Shown here piece after piece: positions 1 to 7,993 of a stretch of 25,660 nucleotides of DNA. The first letter of the stretch is position 1. The number at the start of each line of letters is the position of its first letter. The notes under the pieces are model-generated. The model saw nothing but the letters and a program-made list of their open reading frames with translations. It was not told the DNA's origin and searched no databases. Both the position numbers and the translations under genes were made by a program. Source of the DNA: a virus; IMG/VR virus record IMGVR_UViG_3300020202_000205, positions 1-25,660 of that record; one strand, written 5' to 3'.

Positions 1-1
1 C

Positions 2-157
2 GACGAAGTGAACTTCAGGGTCGGCACCGAAACCCGCCGCCGCGAGGAAGCCGAAAACGCGAGACGCGCGGCCTTCTTTAACGCGATGAATGCCGCACCG
101 TCACAGCCCCAGCCAATGACCTGCTATCCGGTCGGAGCAGTGACGCGCTGCTATTAG
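2..157 (+). CDS. C-terminal end of an unrecognised plus-strand gene (partial)
   Basis: This is the only plausible plus-strand coding sequence. An open frame enters from the left edge and runs 51 codons to a TAG. Its product is mixed charged (many Arg and Glu), then Pro/Gln-rich, and ends TRCY. All three minus-strand frames over positions 1-153 contain stops, so a leftward continuation of the tail operon is not supported here. The stop overlaps the stop of the gp14-like gene by four bases, so the two genes are convergent with no room for a separate terminator. The family is not recognised, and a chance open frame in GC-rich DNA remains possible. Confidence 0.4.
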   Translation, partial: DEVNFRVGTETRRREEAENARRAAFFNAMNAAPSQPQPMTCYPVGAVTRCY

Positions 158-657
158 GTTCCGGGCTTCTTGGGTCCCGGCGTCTGCCCGACCGTCGTGC
201 CGCGCGCCGAGTAGGCGTTGCCAATCCCGCCAAGCAGGGATGCTCCCGCGCGCACGAAGCTGGAGCGCTTCTCTGCCTGCCCGCCCCAGCGGGTAAGGGC
301 TGCCTGATTTCTGAGGTTGGTCGCTTCCGCACCAGCACCCGCTCGTAGCCGGCGCGCCTGCAGTTCGATTTCTCCGGCCATGTCCTCGCTGACCAGGAGC
401 GGGGAGCCGGAACCGATCTCGACGCCGGAGCCGCCCAGAATGGCTCGACGTGAAGCCATCTCGCGCGAGGCCTTGCGGCGATAGTCTTCCTCGTCCTGCT
501 TGCCGATCTCAATAACGCGGTCGGCCTGCTGCTGCATCAGCGCCGCTTGGGCGTTGGCCTGCTTGCTGGCGATCTGGCCTTGCTGAATGGCGCTTGCAGC
601 GGACAACGCTGCGCCGCCAGCCATGATCGCCATTGCCGTACTGGTCCCGATAGCCAT
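154..657 (-). CDS. gp14-like internal virion protein
   Basis: The product has 167 residues. It begins with a hydrophobic Ala/Gly/Met stretch (about residues 5-22), followed by a long Ala/Gln/Arg-rich helical region with QQADR- and SREMASRR-type segments, then a Gly-rich end. This matches the small internal core protein of T7-like podoviruses (T7 gp14 has 196 residues), which is ejected into the host envelope with the DNA. The ATG at 657 overlaps the upstream stop as TGATG and has GGGAG about eight bases before it, so I prefer it to a TTG six codons upstream. Its place after the gp13-like gene and the tail tubular genes is the T7 order. gp15 and gp16 counterparts are not visible downstream. 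The family call is by composition and position, so moderately sure. Confidence 0.65.
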   Translation of the reverse strand: MAIGTSTAMAIMAGGAALSAASAIQQGQIASKQANAQAALMQQQADRVIEIGKQDEEDYRRKASREMASRRAILGGSGVEIGSGSPLLVSEDMAGEIELQARRLRAGAGAEATNLRNQAALTRWGGQAEKRSSFVRAGASLLGGIGNAYSARGTTVGQTPGPKKPGT

Positions 658-1106
658 CAGGCGGCTCCCATCCAACTCTCTTGTGTCTTCCGCAGACCCA
701 TGCGTGCGTAAACGCCGGCAATCCCGGGCGGGCTGCTGGTCAGGGATACGAATTCTTTTAGGCTTACGCTTCGTTCCTTGATCCGCCTCTCGACGAATCG
801 CAGGAGCGACAACAGGGTTGTCGGCGGAGCGTCTCTATCGGTCCAGATAAACAATTCGCTCGCGATGGTCTTCTGCCGGTTCCACGGGAACGGGGCATAG
901 AGAATCCCAATCCCGCCAACAATCTCCCCATCCCGCACCGCCACCGCGATCTCCAGGCCAACGCCTATCAGATGGGCGATAGCTTCGGCCAGGTCCACGT
1001 CTGTCTCGGGCAAACCTTCAGTGAAATCCATCCGCGAGATGAAGTCTTTTGCTCCCGCGAGAATGGCTGGGCCATCCTTCTCAAGCTCGGCCAATCGCAC
1101 GATCAC
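657..1106 (-). CDS. GNAT-fold acetyltransferase-like protein (T7 gp13-like)
   Basis: The product has 149 residues with a GNAT-like layout: an N-terminal beta/helix segment, a central VRDGEIVGGIGILYAPFP strand pair (about 57-74), a helix FVERRIKER, and a closing IAGVYARMGLRK segment like the 'N..a..fy.k.GF' end of acetyltransferases. T7 gp13 (138 residues), which is needed for virion assembly, is a GNAT-like protein in the same position between gp12 and gp14. Activity is uncertain, because the acetyl-CoA loop R/Q-x-x-G-x-G/A is not clear. The start is GTG at 1106, overlapping the upstream stop as GTGA. The role is likely virion assembly or internal core rather than metabolism. Confidence 0.6.
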   Translation of the reverse strand: MIVRLAELEKDGPAILAGAKDFISRMDFTEGLPETDVDLAEAIAHLIGVGLEIAVAVRDGEIVGGIGILYAPFPWNRQKTIASELFIWTDRDAPPTTLLSLLRFVERRIKERSVSLKEFVSLTSSPPGIAGVYARMGLRKTQESWMGAA

Positions 1107-3658
1107 GCCCGCGCCTTTTCCTTGGTCTCCATCTCGGGAGCCAATGCAATCAGGGTGAACGGTACGGGCGCGTCGTGCTCGATAACGATACGAGGATCTG
1201 TGGTCCAGTCCCCGGGGAATTCCTTGTGGAACTCGCCAGTAAAGAGCGGGACCGGGCTGTCCATCACGTCGGACACCTGGCGGAATGCCACCTCTTTCAG
1301 GTCGCTCTTGCTCGGCCCGAACTTCACCACCATGGAATCAAGAACGGCGAAGGTAAGGCCGAATATCCGTTTTGCCTTGCCGACCGCCGTCCCCGCTTGC
1401 GCGCCGAAGTCCCATTTCAGGGTCTTGATCCGGTGGGTGTAGCCCAACCCGATCTGCGCGACCGACACGGCGGGGTCTACCGTGATCTGAGACGATGTGA
1501 CGGTTTCGCTATCGAAAATCGCCCCGTCGCCCAAAACTTTCACCGTCTGCCCCTCAAGGTGAGACAATCCAGTTAAGGTCGTGGCCGATGACCCGTCATA
1601 GGTGATCAGACTGTCAGAGTAATAGGCGTCTTTCTGCTGATCGAGCATGGCGGTGCGCCACAGGGCTTCGGTCGCATAGTCGTCTTTCAGCACGCCCTCG
1701 AAATTACCCTCCATCACCTCGATATAGCGTTTCGTGGAGCCGTTGATGGTGCGCTTGACGATCAACCACACCTCGTCGCGATTCTCCGAGGATTTGACCT
1801 GTCCCGCCCCGTCAGCCCCCGGGATGACCTGCACCGATTCGACCACGGCGTTACCCGAGCCGAACGAGCCGCCGATGATGTGCCTGGCCCACCCCACCAC
1901 GTCTTCCTCGCGACGGAAGGTCATGCTGCACAAGACGCCGTCGTTTCTCACCGCCCAGAGCAGGGAGTCCGGCTCCTCGGCGTAATCCATTTCGACTAGC
2001 CCGCCGCGCGTCATGTGCTCGGCCAAGCGGGTCATATCGAGGGCTTGATAACCATCGACCTCGAACGAGAAGCCGAACTCCCGCACCTTGCGTTTGGCTC
2101 TCTGCAGGAACAGGACGACGTGATCGACGCGGACGGGATCGACTTTTGCGCAGCCGTGCGAGGTCTGCTGGCGGACGGTGATGTCGGTCGGGGTCAGAAC
2201 CGCCCCGGTCGATTCCGGTACCCATTCTCCCGAGATTGTCCCGATGACAAGGGTATCCTCGCCTGGGCTCATCCAGACGATGTTATGGGCGTCGTCGGCA
2301 GACAGCGTGTAATCGAAGGCGTCGTCATCCTCGACGGTCCCGGCCCAGGTGGTGCCGTCACTGTTCGGGCTGTCGGGGGCCATGTTCTCGAAATCTGAGG
2401 TCTGCGAGCCCCAGAAGGTTTGCGGCTGATCCGTCGTGCCGGCTGCCAATAAGCGCTGCTCGTAGAACGCACCGCACGAGGGATAGCCCGTGGAACCTGA
2501 CCACGCCCCCAACCGCCACTTGGTTTCCGCCGTCGCGACGACCACGGTTCGGCGCACGTCCGCCACCACGACAGTAGTGGAAGTGCGCGACGTGATCACC
2601 GCCCAGCCCCAATTGACCGTACTATCGGTCAGCCGGATCAATCGTCCAACGTCTGTGGTCTGCCACCCGGCCCCGCCGTTGATCCCCTCAACCGAGGAAG
2701 CGGTGACGGTGACGCCAAGTCCCGTGGCTGCGGAAAAGGTCAGCGTGGTGGCGGTGGTGTTCTCCTCCAGCCAGGGGCCATCCTCCCACGCTACCTCCTC
2801 AAGAGACCACGACGCATGGCCGTGCCGCTCAAGGCGATAGGTCGGATACTCCTCGTGAAAGAAGTAGAGAACGTCGTTCGACTGTGGTCCGCTCAATTCA
2901 TAGAGAACCGATTCCGGCCACGGGGTATCGAGATTGATTCCGACATTGTCGATCAGCGACACATCGTCGATCTGCACCGTCTTGTTGCGGAAATTGCCCC
3001 GGTTCCTGAACTGAACGTAGAAGTCGGCGGCCGTGGCCGTGAAAGCCACGCAGTGATAACCCACCTCGTAAAGCTGATCGGCGATCAGTTGCGAGCCGGT
3101 CGAGGCGGTGCCAATGCGCAGTTCGATGCGATCCGAGGGCGCGCCGATTACCCGGAACTTGAGCACGTGCTCCAACGCCGCGGCGTTGGTGACTTGCTGC
3201 TCGGCCCATCCTATGTCGGTCGCCCCCGTTCCGCCGGGTACGAGCGACAGCCGGCCGTTCGTAGCGTCGTGCGCAATCGAGCCGCCGCCGGTAGAGCGGC
3301 TCGTCCAGTTTGTGATGTTCGAGGTGAACGTGCCGTTGGTGATCGACGCCGTTATGTTGTTGGCGGTAATCCGCGCTTGATGCCGGTAGAAGCGCATCAC
3401 GTTGGCGCCCAGCTCCAGCATGTAAGCCTGGGTGTTCGAGTATTTGAACTTGCGCAGCCGCCCCTTCACCGACGAGGAATTGATCTCCGAGACGTAGCGC
3501 GTTCCCGGCCGGCGCATTAAACCGCCCTCGGCCAGGGGAATGACGTTCAGCCCGATTTCGACCGCGTTGGGATACTTGGAGAAATCCGTCCGCCCATGAA
3601 GGCGCGGGGATATCTCGCCGGCATTGCCCGAATTTTTAAGTGGGCTGACGCGCGCCAT
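1103..3658 (-). CDS. tail tubular protein B (T7 gp12-like nozzle)
   Basis: The product has 851 residues. The N-terminus (MARVSPLKNSGNAGEISPRL, then a GRTDFSKYPNAVEIGLN segment and GGLMRRPGTRYV) is the signature start of the podovirus tail nozzle family, in which T7 gp12 (794 residues) is the reference. These proteins form the lower tail tube and contact the host surface. The remainder is beta-rich, with repeated Thr/Val/Trp-rich segments typical of the multi-propeller body and a closing Ala/Glu region. The ATG follows directly on the stop of the tail tubular A gene (TAAATG), so the two are translationally coupled. The length is slightly above family average and I see no frameshift. Confidence 0.93.
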   Translation of the reverse strand: MARVSPLKNSGNAGEISPRLHGRTDFSKYPNAVEIGLNVIPLAEGGLMRRPGTRYVSEINSSSVKGRLRKFKYSNTQAYMLELGANVMRFYRHQARITANNITASITNGTFTSNITNWTSRSTGGGSIAHDATNGRLSLVPGGTGATDIGWAEQQVTNAAALEHVLKFRVIGAPSDRIELRIGTASTGSQLIADQLYEVGYHCVAFTATAADFYVQFRNRGNFRNKTVQIDDVSLIDNVGINLDTPWPESVLYELSGPQSNDVLYFFHEEYPTYRLERHGHASWSLEEVAWEDGPWLEENTTATTLTFSAATGLGVTVTASSVEGINGGAGWQTTDVGRLIRLTDSTVNWGWAVITSRTSTTVVVADVRRTVVVATAETKWRLGAWSGSTGYPSCGAFYEQRLLAAGTTDQPQTFWGSQTSDFENMAPDSPNSDGTTWAGTVEDDDAFDYTLSADDAHNIVWMSPGEDTLVIGTISGEWVPESTGAVLTPTDITVRQQTSHGCAKVDPVRVDHVVLFLQRAKRKVREFGFSFEVDGYQALDMTRLAEHMTRGGLVEMDYAEEPDSLLWAVRNDGVLCSMTFRREEDVVGWARHIIGGSFGSGNAVVESVQVIPGADGAGQVKSSENRDEVWLIVKRTINGSTKRYIEVMEGNFEGVLKDDYATEALWRTAMLDQQKDAYYSDSLITYDGSSATTLTGLSHLEGQTVKVLGDGAIFDSETVTSSQITVDPAVSVAQIGLGYTHRIKTLKWDFGAQAGTAVGKAKRIFGLTFAVLDSMVVKFGPSKSDLKEVAFRQVSDVMDSPVPLFTGEFHKEFPGDWTTDPRIVIEHDAPVPFTLIALAPEMETKEKARA

Positions 3659-4270
3659 TTAGCGCGGCCACCTCGTCGAGGGCCAGCCATGGCGAGCCGT
3701 GACCCACGAACCACCCGGGCGTTTCTCCGGGGACTGATTCATGGCGTCTGCCGACTTGGCGCCGAGCAGCAGGCCCTTCACCTCGCGCTCCAGGTCTTCT
3801 TTCGCGGAGATGGAATTGGGAATCGCGGGGGCAAGGCGCACTCCGAGCTCCACCGCCAGTGCGATGATGAAATCCGGCGGGTATAGATTTGGATCGGTGA
3901 CTCGCCCGACATAGCGGAGGTAAACCTGATCCGCGTTGGCGAGGATCACCCGCTGCCCGGAATAGGTCTCCTCCTTGTAGTCGATCCCCCCCAACCCGGC
4001 GTCGTTGTCGTGGACCGAAATGGTCCTGATCCAGTCGGACGGCAGGGCGTATTGGTGGTCGTAGCCGAAGGCCGGCGTGCTGCCGAGTTCGGCCAGTTGG
4101 GCGCGCATCGTGGCGAAATTCCACGGGTGCGCGCGGAGCACCTGATCCCTGACAAGGTCGTAGACATCGTTCGCCGCGTTGGCGTTGGGCGAGCCATCGG
4201 TCAGCGACGTGATCCGCGTACCCCCCAGCGCGCGGAGGGTGACGTTGACGATGTCTACGGAAGCGGTCAA
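3659..4270 (-). CDS. tail tubular protein A (T7 gp11-like adaptor)
   Basis: The product has 203 residues, close to T7 gp11 (196). The start VDIVNVTLRALGGTRITSL (about residues 5-23), the helix DLVRDQVLRAHPWNFATMRAQ, then YDHQYALPSDWIRTISV and PPDFIIALAVELGVRLA are the hallmark segments of the podovirus adaptor ring that joins portal and nozzle. The start codon is TTG at 4270, 15 bases after the preceding stop; no ATG exists near the conserved start. The C-terminus (GGSWVTARHGWPSTRWPR) is a short basic/Trp tail. The gene is followed directly by the nozzle gene, the usual order in T7-like genomes. Confidence 0.93.
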   Translation of the reverse strand: MTASVDIVNVTLRALGGTRITSLTDGSPNANAANDVYDLVRDQVLRAHPWNFATMRAQLAELGSTPAFGYDHQYALPSDWIRTISVHDNDAGLGGIDYKEETYSGQRVILANADQVYLRYVGRVTDPNLYPPDFIIALAVELGVRLAPAIPNSISAKEDLEREVKGLLLGAKSADAMNQSPEKRPGGSWVTARHGWPSTRWPR

Positions 4271-4284
4271 AGGCCGTTACTCGC

Positions 4285-4707
4285 CTAAGCCGCTTTCTTG
4301 CCGGGCTTGGCTTCCGCCGCTGCCTTCTCGGCGCTCTCGGCGATCTTCTTCGCGGCGGCCTTGGCGTTCTCCTCCTCGGCCTTGCCGGCGCGGGTGGTGA
4401 ACCAGTCGGTCAGCGGCTCGACCTCGAAGACAAATCCCGCCTCTGTCTTGGTGTCGCCGCGGTCGTTCTCTGTCATGTTGAGAACGGGACGGCGCGAATA
4501 GACAAGGTAGTCGCGCTGGTAGAGCACGGTCGCTTCGCGGTCAAAACCGGTGCATTGAACGCGGATGGTGTCGCCCGCATCGAGCGTGCGCTGGCGCGCG
4601 GCCTGCGCCACCATGTCGTCAGTCACGTAGCCCTTGGGGCAGCGGGTCTTGATGTGCGCTCCGCGCTCGGCCGGATAAATTTCGTCGCCCATGATCTTCA
4701 AGGCCAT
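4285..4707 (-). CDS. hypothetical protein with Ala/Lys/Glu-rich C-terminus
   Basis: The product has 140 residues and belongs to no family I recognise. Residues 1-105 look like a compact, beta-rich soluble domain with CPKGYVTDDMV and RDTKTEAGFVFEVEPLTDW segments. Residues 106-140 form a highly charged Ala/Lys/Glu helix ending GKKAA. I chose the ATG at 4707 because AAAGGAAA lies six to seven bases upstream and because upstream codons in the frame are a shadow of the glycosyltransferase gene. It overlaps that gene by 10 bases. Sitting directly before tail tubular A, it may be a virion-associated protein, but only position suggests this. Confidence 0.75.
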   Translation of the reverse strand: MALKIMGDEIYPAERGAHIKTRCPKGYVTDDMVAQAARQRTLDAGDTIRVQCTGFDREATVLYQRDYLVYSRRPVLNMTENDRGDTKTEAGFVFEVEPLTDWFTTRAGKAEEENAKAAAKKIAESAEKAAAEAKPGKKAA

Positions 4708-5312
4708 AAGGTTTCCTTTCGTGATTGCAACCACGCCTCGTAGAGGGCGCGGTCCTGGGATTTGTCGGACTTGCGATAGGTGCCGTCGAAAAGCGCGCGG
4801 CGGTTCGAGAAGTGATGATGTTCGAGGCGAATCTCGGGCGCGTAGCGATAGACGCCATTGGCCTTGGCGATTTGCTGCCAAACCGTGTCGATGTAGATGC
4901 GGTGTAGACCAGGCAGGCAGAGCCAGCCCTGTTCCCTAACAAGGCTGCCGGCCAGGACGAAGTGGGGCGATCCCCCCGTTGATTCCCCGCCCGAGGGAAC
5001 CGCCATACCGTCCTGACCGGCAATCTCTATGAGCTTTCGGTCCCAGCCTTCGGTTTCCGGGACAACGTCGTCCGCGATGAACCCGTACCAATCAAGGTTG
5101 GGGTGATAGGCGTAGAATTCGTTGTAGAGTTCGCCAAGGGGGCGCCGCGGCCCGACCGTGAGTTTCCAGCCTTGCGGTAGAGCCAGCGCCCGATACGCTT
5201 CAGCGAGCGGGTCGCAGTCATCGACCCGAAGGCTTCCCGGTGTGGTCGCCCCCCACGCCTTGAACAACCGCTCCGCGTTATGCGGCCGGCTTCGCGAGGG
5301 CAGCAGCCACAA
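4698..5312 (-). CDS. GT-A fold glycosyltransferase, family 2-like
   Basis: The product has 204 residues. The N-terminus WLLPSRSRPHNAERLFKAW matches the 'lPSRgRP' opening of phage and bacterial GT2-like proteins. GFIADDVVPETEGWDRKL (about 78-95) carries the Asp-Asp motif expected to bind the metal and nucleotide sugar. A LEHHHFSNRR segment (about 164-173) is like the C-terminal His of these folds. It would transfer a sugar to an unknown acceptor in the cytoplasm. The start is TTG at 5312, the first possible start after an in-frame TGA 18 bases upstream, and it overlaps the preceding gene by 35 bases. It is the last gene of the glycan cassette; donor and acceptor cannot be read from the sequence. 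Confidence 0.72.
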   Translation of the reverse strand: MWLLPSRSRPHNAERLFKAWGATTPGSLRVDDCDPLAEAYRALALPQGWKLTVGPRRPLGELYNEFYAYHPNLDWYGFIADDVVPETEGWDRKLIEIAGQDGMAVPSGGESTGGSPHFVLAGSLVREQGWLCLPGLHRIYIDTVWQQIAKANGVYRYAPEIRLEHHHFSNRRALFDGTYRKSDKSQDRALYEAWLQSRKETLWP

Positions 5313-6198
5313 CGGTTTGTCTTGCCTTCAGCGTCTTGGCGACGATCTCGCCGTAGATTTTCGCGGGGGTGTAATGCTCGCGCACGTAGGCAGCCAGACG
5401 ATTGGCGGTGGCCCGAATAACATCAGCCGGCGCGTTCTTGATCAGGCTGGCGGCATCCTTGGCGTCGTCGAACGTCAGATAACAGTCCTTCGGAAACCAC
5501 TCCCCGATGGGAGAGTCCCGGTGCTCCAGCAGACACGCACCCGCCCACCCTGCCTCAAGGACACGCCCTTTGATGTGGTGGGCTTGCTGCGAACCAGTCC
5601 ACGACAGGTTCAGCACCATGGCGCACCGCTTCAGGAACCGGACGTGTTCCTCGTAGCCGTCTGCATTTTCTCTGCGCCTCACCGTCAGGCCGCCGAACCA
5701 CTCCAGCGCGTTGACGATCTCCGATCTTGCGTTCCACCGACCAACCGAGCCGGAAAAGCCGCAACGGATGTCACGTGCCGGCCAGTCGCCGTTCTCGAAA
5801 TAGCGAGTATCGACCGGGGTCAGCGTGGCGTGATCGACCTCGGGAATTTTCGCCCCATCGATCGATACCTGAAGATCGAAGCACCCCCTGGTCCGCATCC
5901 CTGCCAACACTGGGTGCCAGGGCCTGTCCTTGGCGTCGGAGCACAGGTTCACACTCGGGGCCAGCTTTCGCAGAGCAACGAACGTTTCCGGCCTGGGATT
6001 GCCTGGGGCGTTGCATGCCCCGATGTAGAAGATGATGTCCGGGCGGACCCTCTCGGCCGCCTCAGTTAAGAGATGGTCATTCCGGATGCCCCGATGATCG
6101 AACGTGACACGCTCGTATGGCGTGTCAGTGAAGTCCCCCCACGCCGAGACGTGGCCGGCCACTTCATTTGTCAGCGTCGTGCAAAATAGCGCCTTCAT
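5278..6198 (-). CDS. GT-B glycosyltransferase, CgeB/group 1-like
   Basis: The product has 306 residues. The N-terminal half starts MKALFCTTLTNEVAGHV with RPDIIFYIGACN (about 52-63), like the Rossmann-type acceptor domain of CgeB-like proteins. The C-terminal half has FLKRCAMVLNLSW, then IKGRVLEAGWAGACLLEHRDSPIGEWF and YLTFDDAKDAASLI, the Glu-containing donor-binding pattern of Glyco_trans_1_2 proteins, closing with an REHYTPAKIYGEIV helix. Function: sugar transfer from an NDP-sugar in the cytoplasm. It overlaps the upstream small gene by four bases (ATGA) and the downstream GT2-like gene by 35 bases, so the cassette genes are probably translated together. The fold call is fairly sure and the substrate unknown. 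Confidence 0.75.
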   Translation of the reverse strand: MKALFCTTLTNEVAGHVSAWGDFTDTPYERVTFDHRGIRNDHLLTEAAERVRPDIIFYIGACNAPGNPRPETFVALRKLAPSVNLCSDAKDRPWHPVLAGMRTRGCFDLQVSIDGAKIPEVDHATLTPVDTRYFENGDWPARDIRCGFSGSVGRWNARSEIVNALEWFGGLTVRRRENADGYEEHVRFLKRCAMVLNLSWTGSQQAHHIKGRVLEAGWAGACLLEHRDSPIGEWFPKDCYLTFDDAKDAASLIKNAPADVIRATANRLAAYVREHYTPAKIYGEIVAKTLKARQTVVAAALAKPAA

Positions 6199-6491
6199 GC
6201 GGTGGCCGCGAAGTCTCGGGCGTAACCGGCGGTGTCGTGCTTGTCGAGTTCCAGTGTGACGGCGGCGTAGGCTTCTTGAAGGCAGGAGCCTTCCCCCTGA
6301 ATCCAGGAAAAGCCGGGCTCTCGCATCAGAGAGATTTGGAACTTGGGCCGACGCATGTACGCGGGGATGAGCGGAACAATGGTGATGTGCGGCGCCATGT
6401 AGCGCGTCAGGCCAATCTGGCGGGCGCGCTCGTCGAGACGACCAAGTATTTCTGTCACCTCACCGAGAAAGGCTCTCTCCATCAAACTCAT
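6195..6491 (-). CDS. small hypothetical protein in glycan cassette
   Basis: The product has 98 residues with no recognised family. An N-terminal helix (ERAFLGEVTEILGRLDERARQ) is followed by a beta-rich part with ITIVPLIPAYMRRPKFQISL and a GSCLQEAYAAVTLELDKHD helix. The strand, then 'G.g.clqeA...' helix pattern, resembles small phage proteins of unknown role. A good ribosome binding site (GAGGGTGG) lies immediately before the ATG at 6491, and the stop overlaps the CgeB-like gene start as ATGA. The good RBS suggests strong translation initiation. There is no signal peptide or membrane segment. Confidence 0.7.
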   Translation of the reverse strand: MSLMERAFLGEVTEILGRLDERARQIGLTRYMAPHITIVPLIPAYMRRPKFQISLMREPGFSWIQGEGSCLQEAYAAVTLELDKHDTAGYARDFAATA

Positions 6492-6500
6492 TCCACCCTC

Positions 6501-7610
6501 TTAATGCTGGCTCACCGCGTCGCGGCAATGGTCAAGCAGATCGCGCACGCTTTCGCGGAACTTGAATACCGGCCGCCACCCGGTCAGGGCGATGAACTTC
6601 GAGCAATCCGGAACTTGCAGCGTCACGTCGGCCGGCCGCATCAGGTTGGGGTCGGGCTCGCTCGGGATTGGACACAGGGCAATGGATTTGAGCGCGTCGA
6701 GAAATTGCCCGACCGTGACCGTCTCTGTGCCGCCGATGTTGTAGACCTCGCCCGGGACACCGTGCTCGGCAGCAAGCCAATAGGCCCTTACGGCATCCCG
6801 GACATCGAGCACGGTGCGGACACTATCGAGATTGCCGTGCCTCAGGATCGCCCGCTTGCCCGCTTCGATCTCCGCCACCTGCATGGCAAACGAGGTGGCG
6901 AACAGATCGGCCCGTCTCGGGTTCAAGTAGGTGAACATCCGGGTCCGGACGACACGGACATTGAACGACTTGAAGTAGGCGAAGCTCAGCGCGTCTTGAG
7001 CGAGCTTGGACACCGCGTAGGGCGACACCGGATTGAGCGACGTTGATTCATCGAGCGGACCTGACCCGGGTTTGATCTGCCCGTACACCTCCGACGAGCT
7101 GCACATGACGAACAGGGGATCGAGGCCGGCAAGCCGGATTCCCTCCAGAAGATTGGCCGTGCCCATCACGTTGTTGTTCAGAACGGCTAAGGGCGTATCG
7201 AAGCAGGCTCTGACGTTGGCGTGGCTGGCCAAGTGAAAGATCACGTCGGGCCGGGACACTTTCAGCGCTCGAACAACCGAGCCCAAGTCCATCAGGTCAC
7301 ATTCGTGGGCTTGCCACGAAGGACGAGACACAGGCTTGGGCAAGGTGTGCCACCTTGCCAGGCCGTGCACCTCATGGCCTAGCGACAGGGCGTATTCCGC
7401 AAGATACGACCCGCCCGAACCAGAGGCGCCCGTGACGAGTACACAAAGATTGCGCCCCAGCACCCTAGGCACATACGAGAGCGGCATTCCGCCGAACGGG
7501 CGATCCTTGGCCCTCTCCCACATCGAGGCTTCAAGCCCGGAGTGGATCGCGTTCTCCGACGCGACGTGCGGCGGTGAAACCGACATCCGCCTTGGCTCGT
7601 CGTGGCTCAT
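6501..7610 (-). CDS. NAD(P)-dependent sugar epimerase/dehydratase, GDP-mannose 4,6-dehydratase/reductase-like
   Basis: The product has 369 residues and is an extended short-chain dehydrogenase. The cofactor motif TGASGSG is at 60-66, RPDVIFHLAS about 120-129, SSSEVYG at 171-177, and the catalytic YAVSK at 198-202. Late segments RTVLDVRDAVRAYWLA, GEVYNIGG and LMRPADVTLQVPDCSKF with TGWRP fit the GDP-mannose dehydratase / GDP-6-deoxy-lyxo-4-hexulose reductase branch. It would make a deoxy-hexose donor for the adjacent transferases. The ATG at 7610 overlaps the upstream stop (ATGA) and has AGGCGG seven bases upstream. This gives about 50 extra N-terminal residues; an internal ATG at 7487 would start closer to the Rossmann fold. 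Catalytic residues are intact, so it is probably active. Confidence 0.88.
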   Translation of the reverse strand: MSHDEPRRMSVSPPHVASENAIHSGLEASMWERAKDRPFGGMPLSYVPRVLGRNLCVLVTGASGSGGSYLAEYALSLGHEVHGLARWHTLPKPVSRPSWQAHECDLMDLGSVVRALKVSRPDVIFHLASHANVRACFDTPLAVLNNNVMGTANLLEGIRLAGLDPLFVMCSSSEVYGQIKPGSGPLDESTSLNPVSPYAVSKLAQDALSFAYFKSFNVRVVRTRMFTYLNPRRADLFATSFAMQVAEIEAGKRAILRHGNLDSVRTVLDVRDAVRAYWLAAEHGVPGEVYNIGGTETVTVGQFLDALKSIALCPIPSEPDPNLMRPADVTLQVPDCSKFIALTGWRPVFKFRESVRDLLDHCRDAVSQH

Positions 7611-7993
7611 GCCGTCGCCGCCTGATGGATGACGCCGACACGCGGGAGCACGACATCGAGCATATAGACCCGGTATCCGCCTCGCCCCTCGCCGCCGCTG
7701 TGATAGCGCGACCCTATGCCCACGCCGATCTTGCGCATGAGCGGACGAAGCTTGGAGACAAAGACGTGAATGTTCTTGTCCGTCTCCGGCCCGCCGCTCA
7801 TGCCGTACATCCGGCGCATCAGTGTTTCCTTATCCACGTAGGCCGGGAAGCCATCGGCGAGCAGGGAGAGAAGTTCAGCGCAGCGCGGCGTTAGGCGCAC
7901 CGACAGGCCGTTTGCGTAAGCCGTGTTGGAATTAAGATCGACCACGAGGCCGGATGATTTGGTCTTGGCGCCGCAGACAGGGCAGCAGTTCAC
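7607..7993 (-). CDS. stand-alone OmpR-type winged-helix protein with CPVCG knuckle
   Basis: The product has 128 residues. It opens VNCCPVCG with a single Cys-x2-Cys pair (residues 4-8), then a complete OmpR/PhoB-like effector domain: small N-terminal sheet (17-35), LTPRCAELLSLLADG (34-48), KETLMRRMYG, recognition helix IHVFVSKLRPLM (75-86), and a wing ending GRGGYRVYM. There is no receiver domain. The GTG at 7993 overlaps the GT8-like stop (GTGA) and is preceded by GGGAGAG; the long open frame upstream is a shadow. Binding DNA as a transcription factor is the family expectation. It lies in the middle of the glycan cassette, so control of this cassette or of host envelope genes is a reasonable guess. 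Confidence 0.8.
   Translation of the reverse strand: MNCCPVCGAKTKSSGLVVDLNSNTAYANGLSVRLTPRCAELLSLLADGFPAYVDKETLMRRMYGMSGGPETDKNIHVFVSKLRPLMRKIGVGIGSRYHSGGEGRGGYRVYMLDVVLPRVGVIHQAATA

Noticed and set aside
5158-6069. 303-codon plus-strand open frame opposite the glycosyltransferases
   Set aside because: It is explained by GC-rich codon bias of the CgeB-like and GT2-like genes on the other strand.
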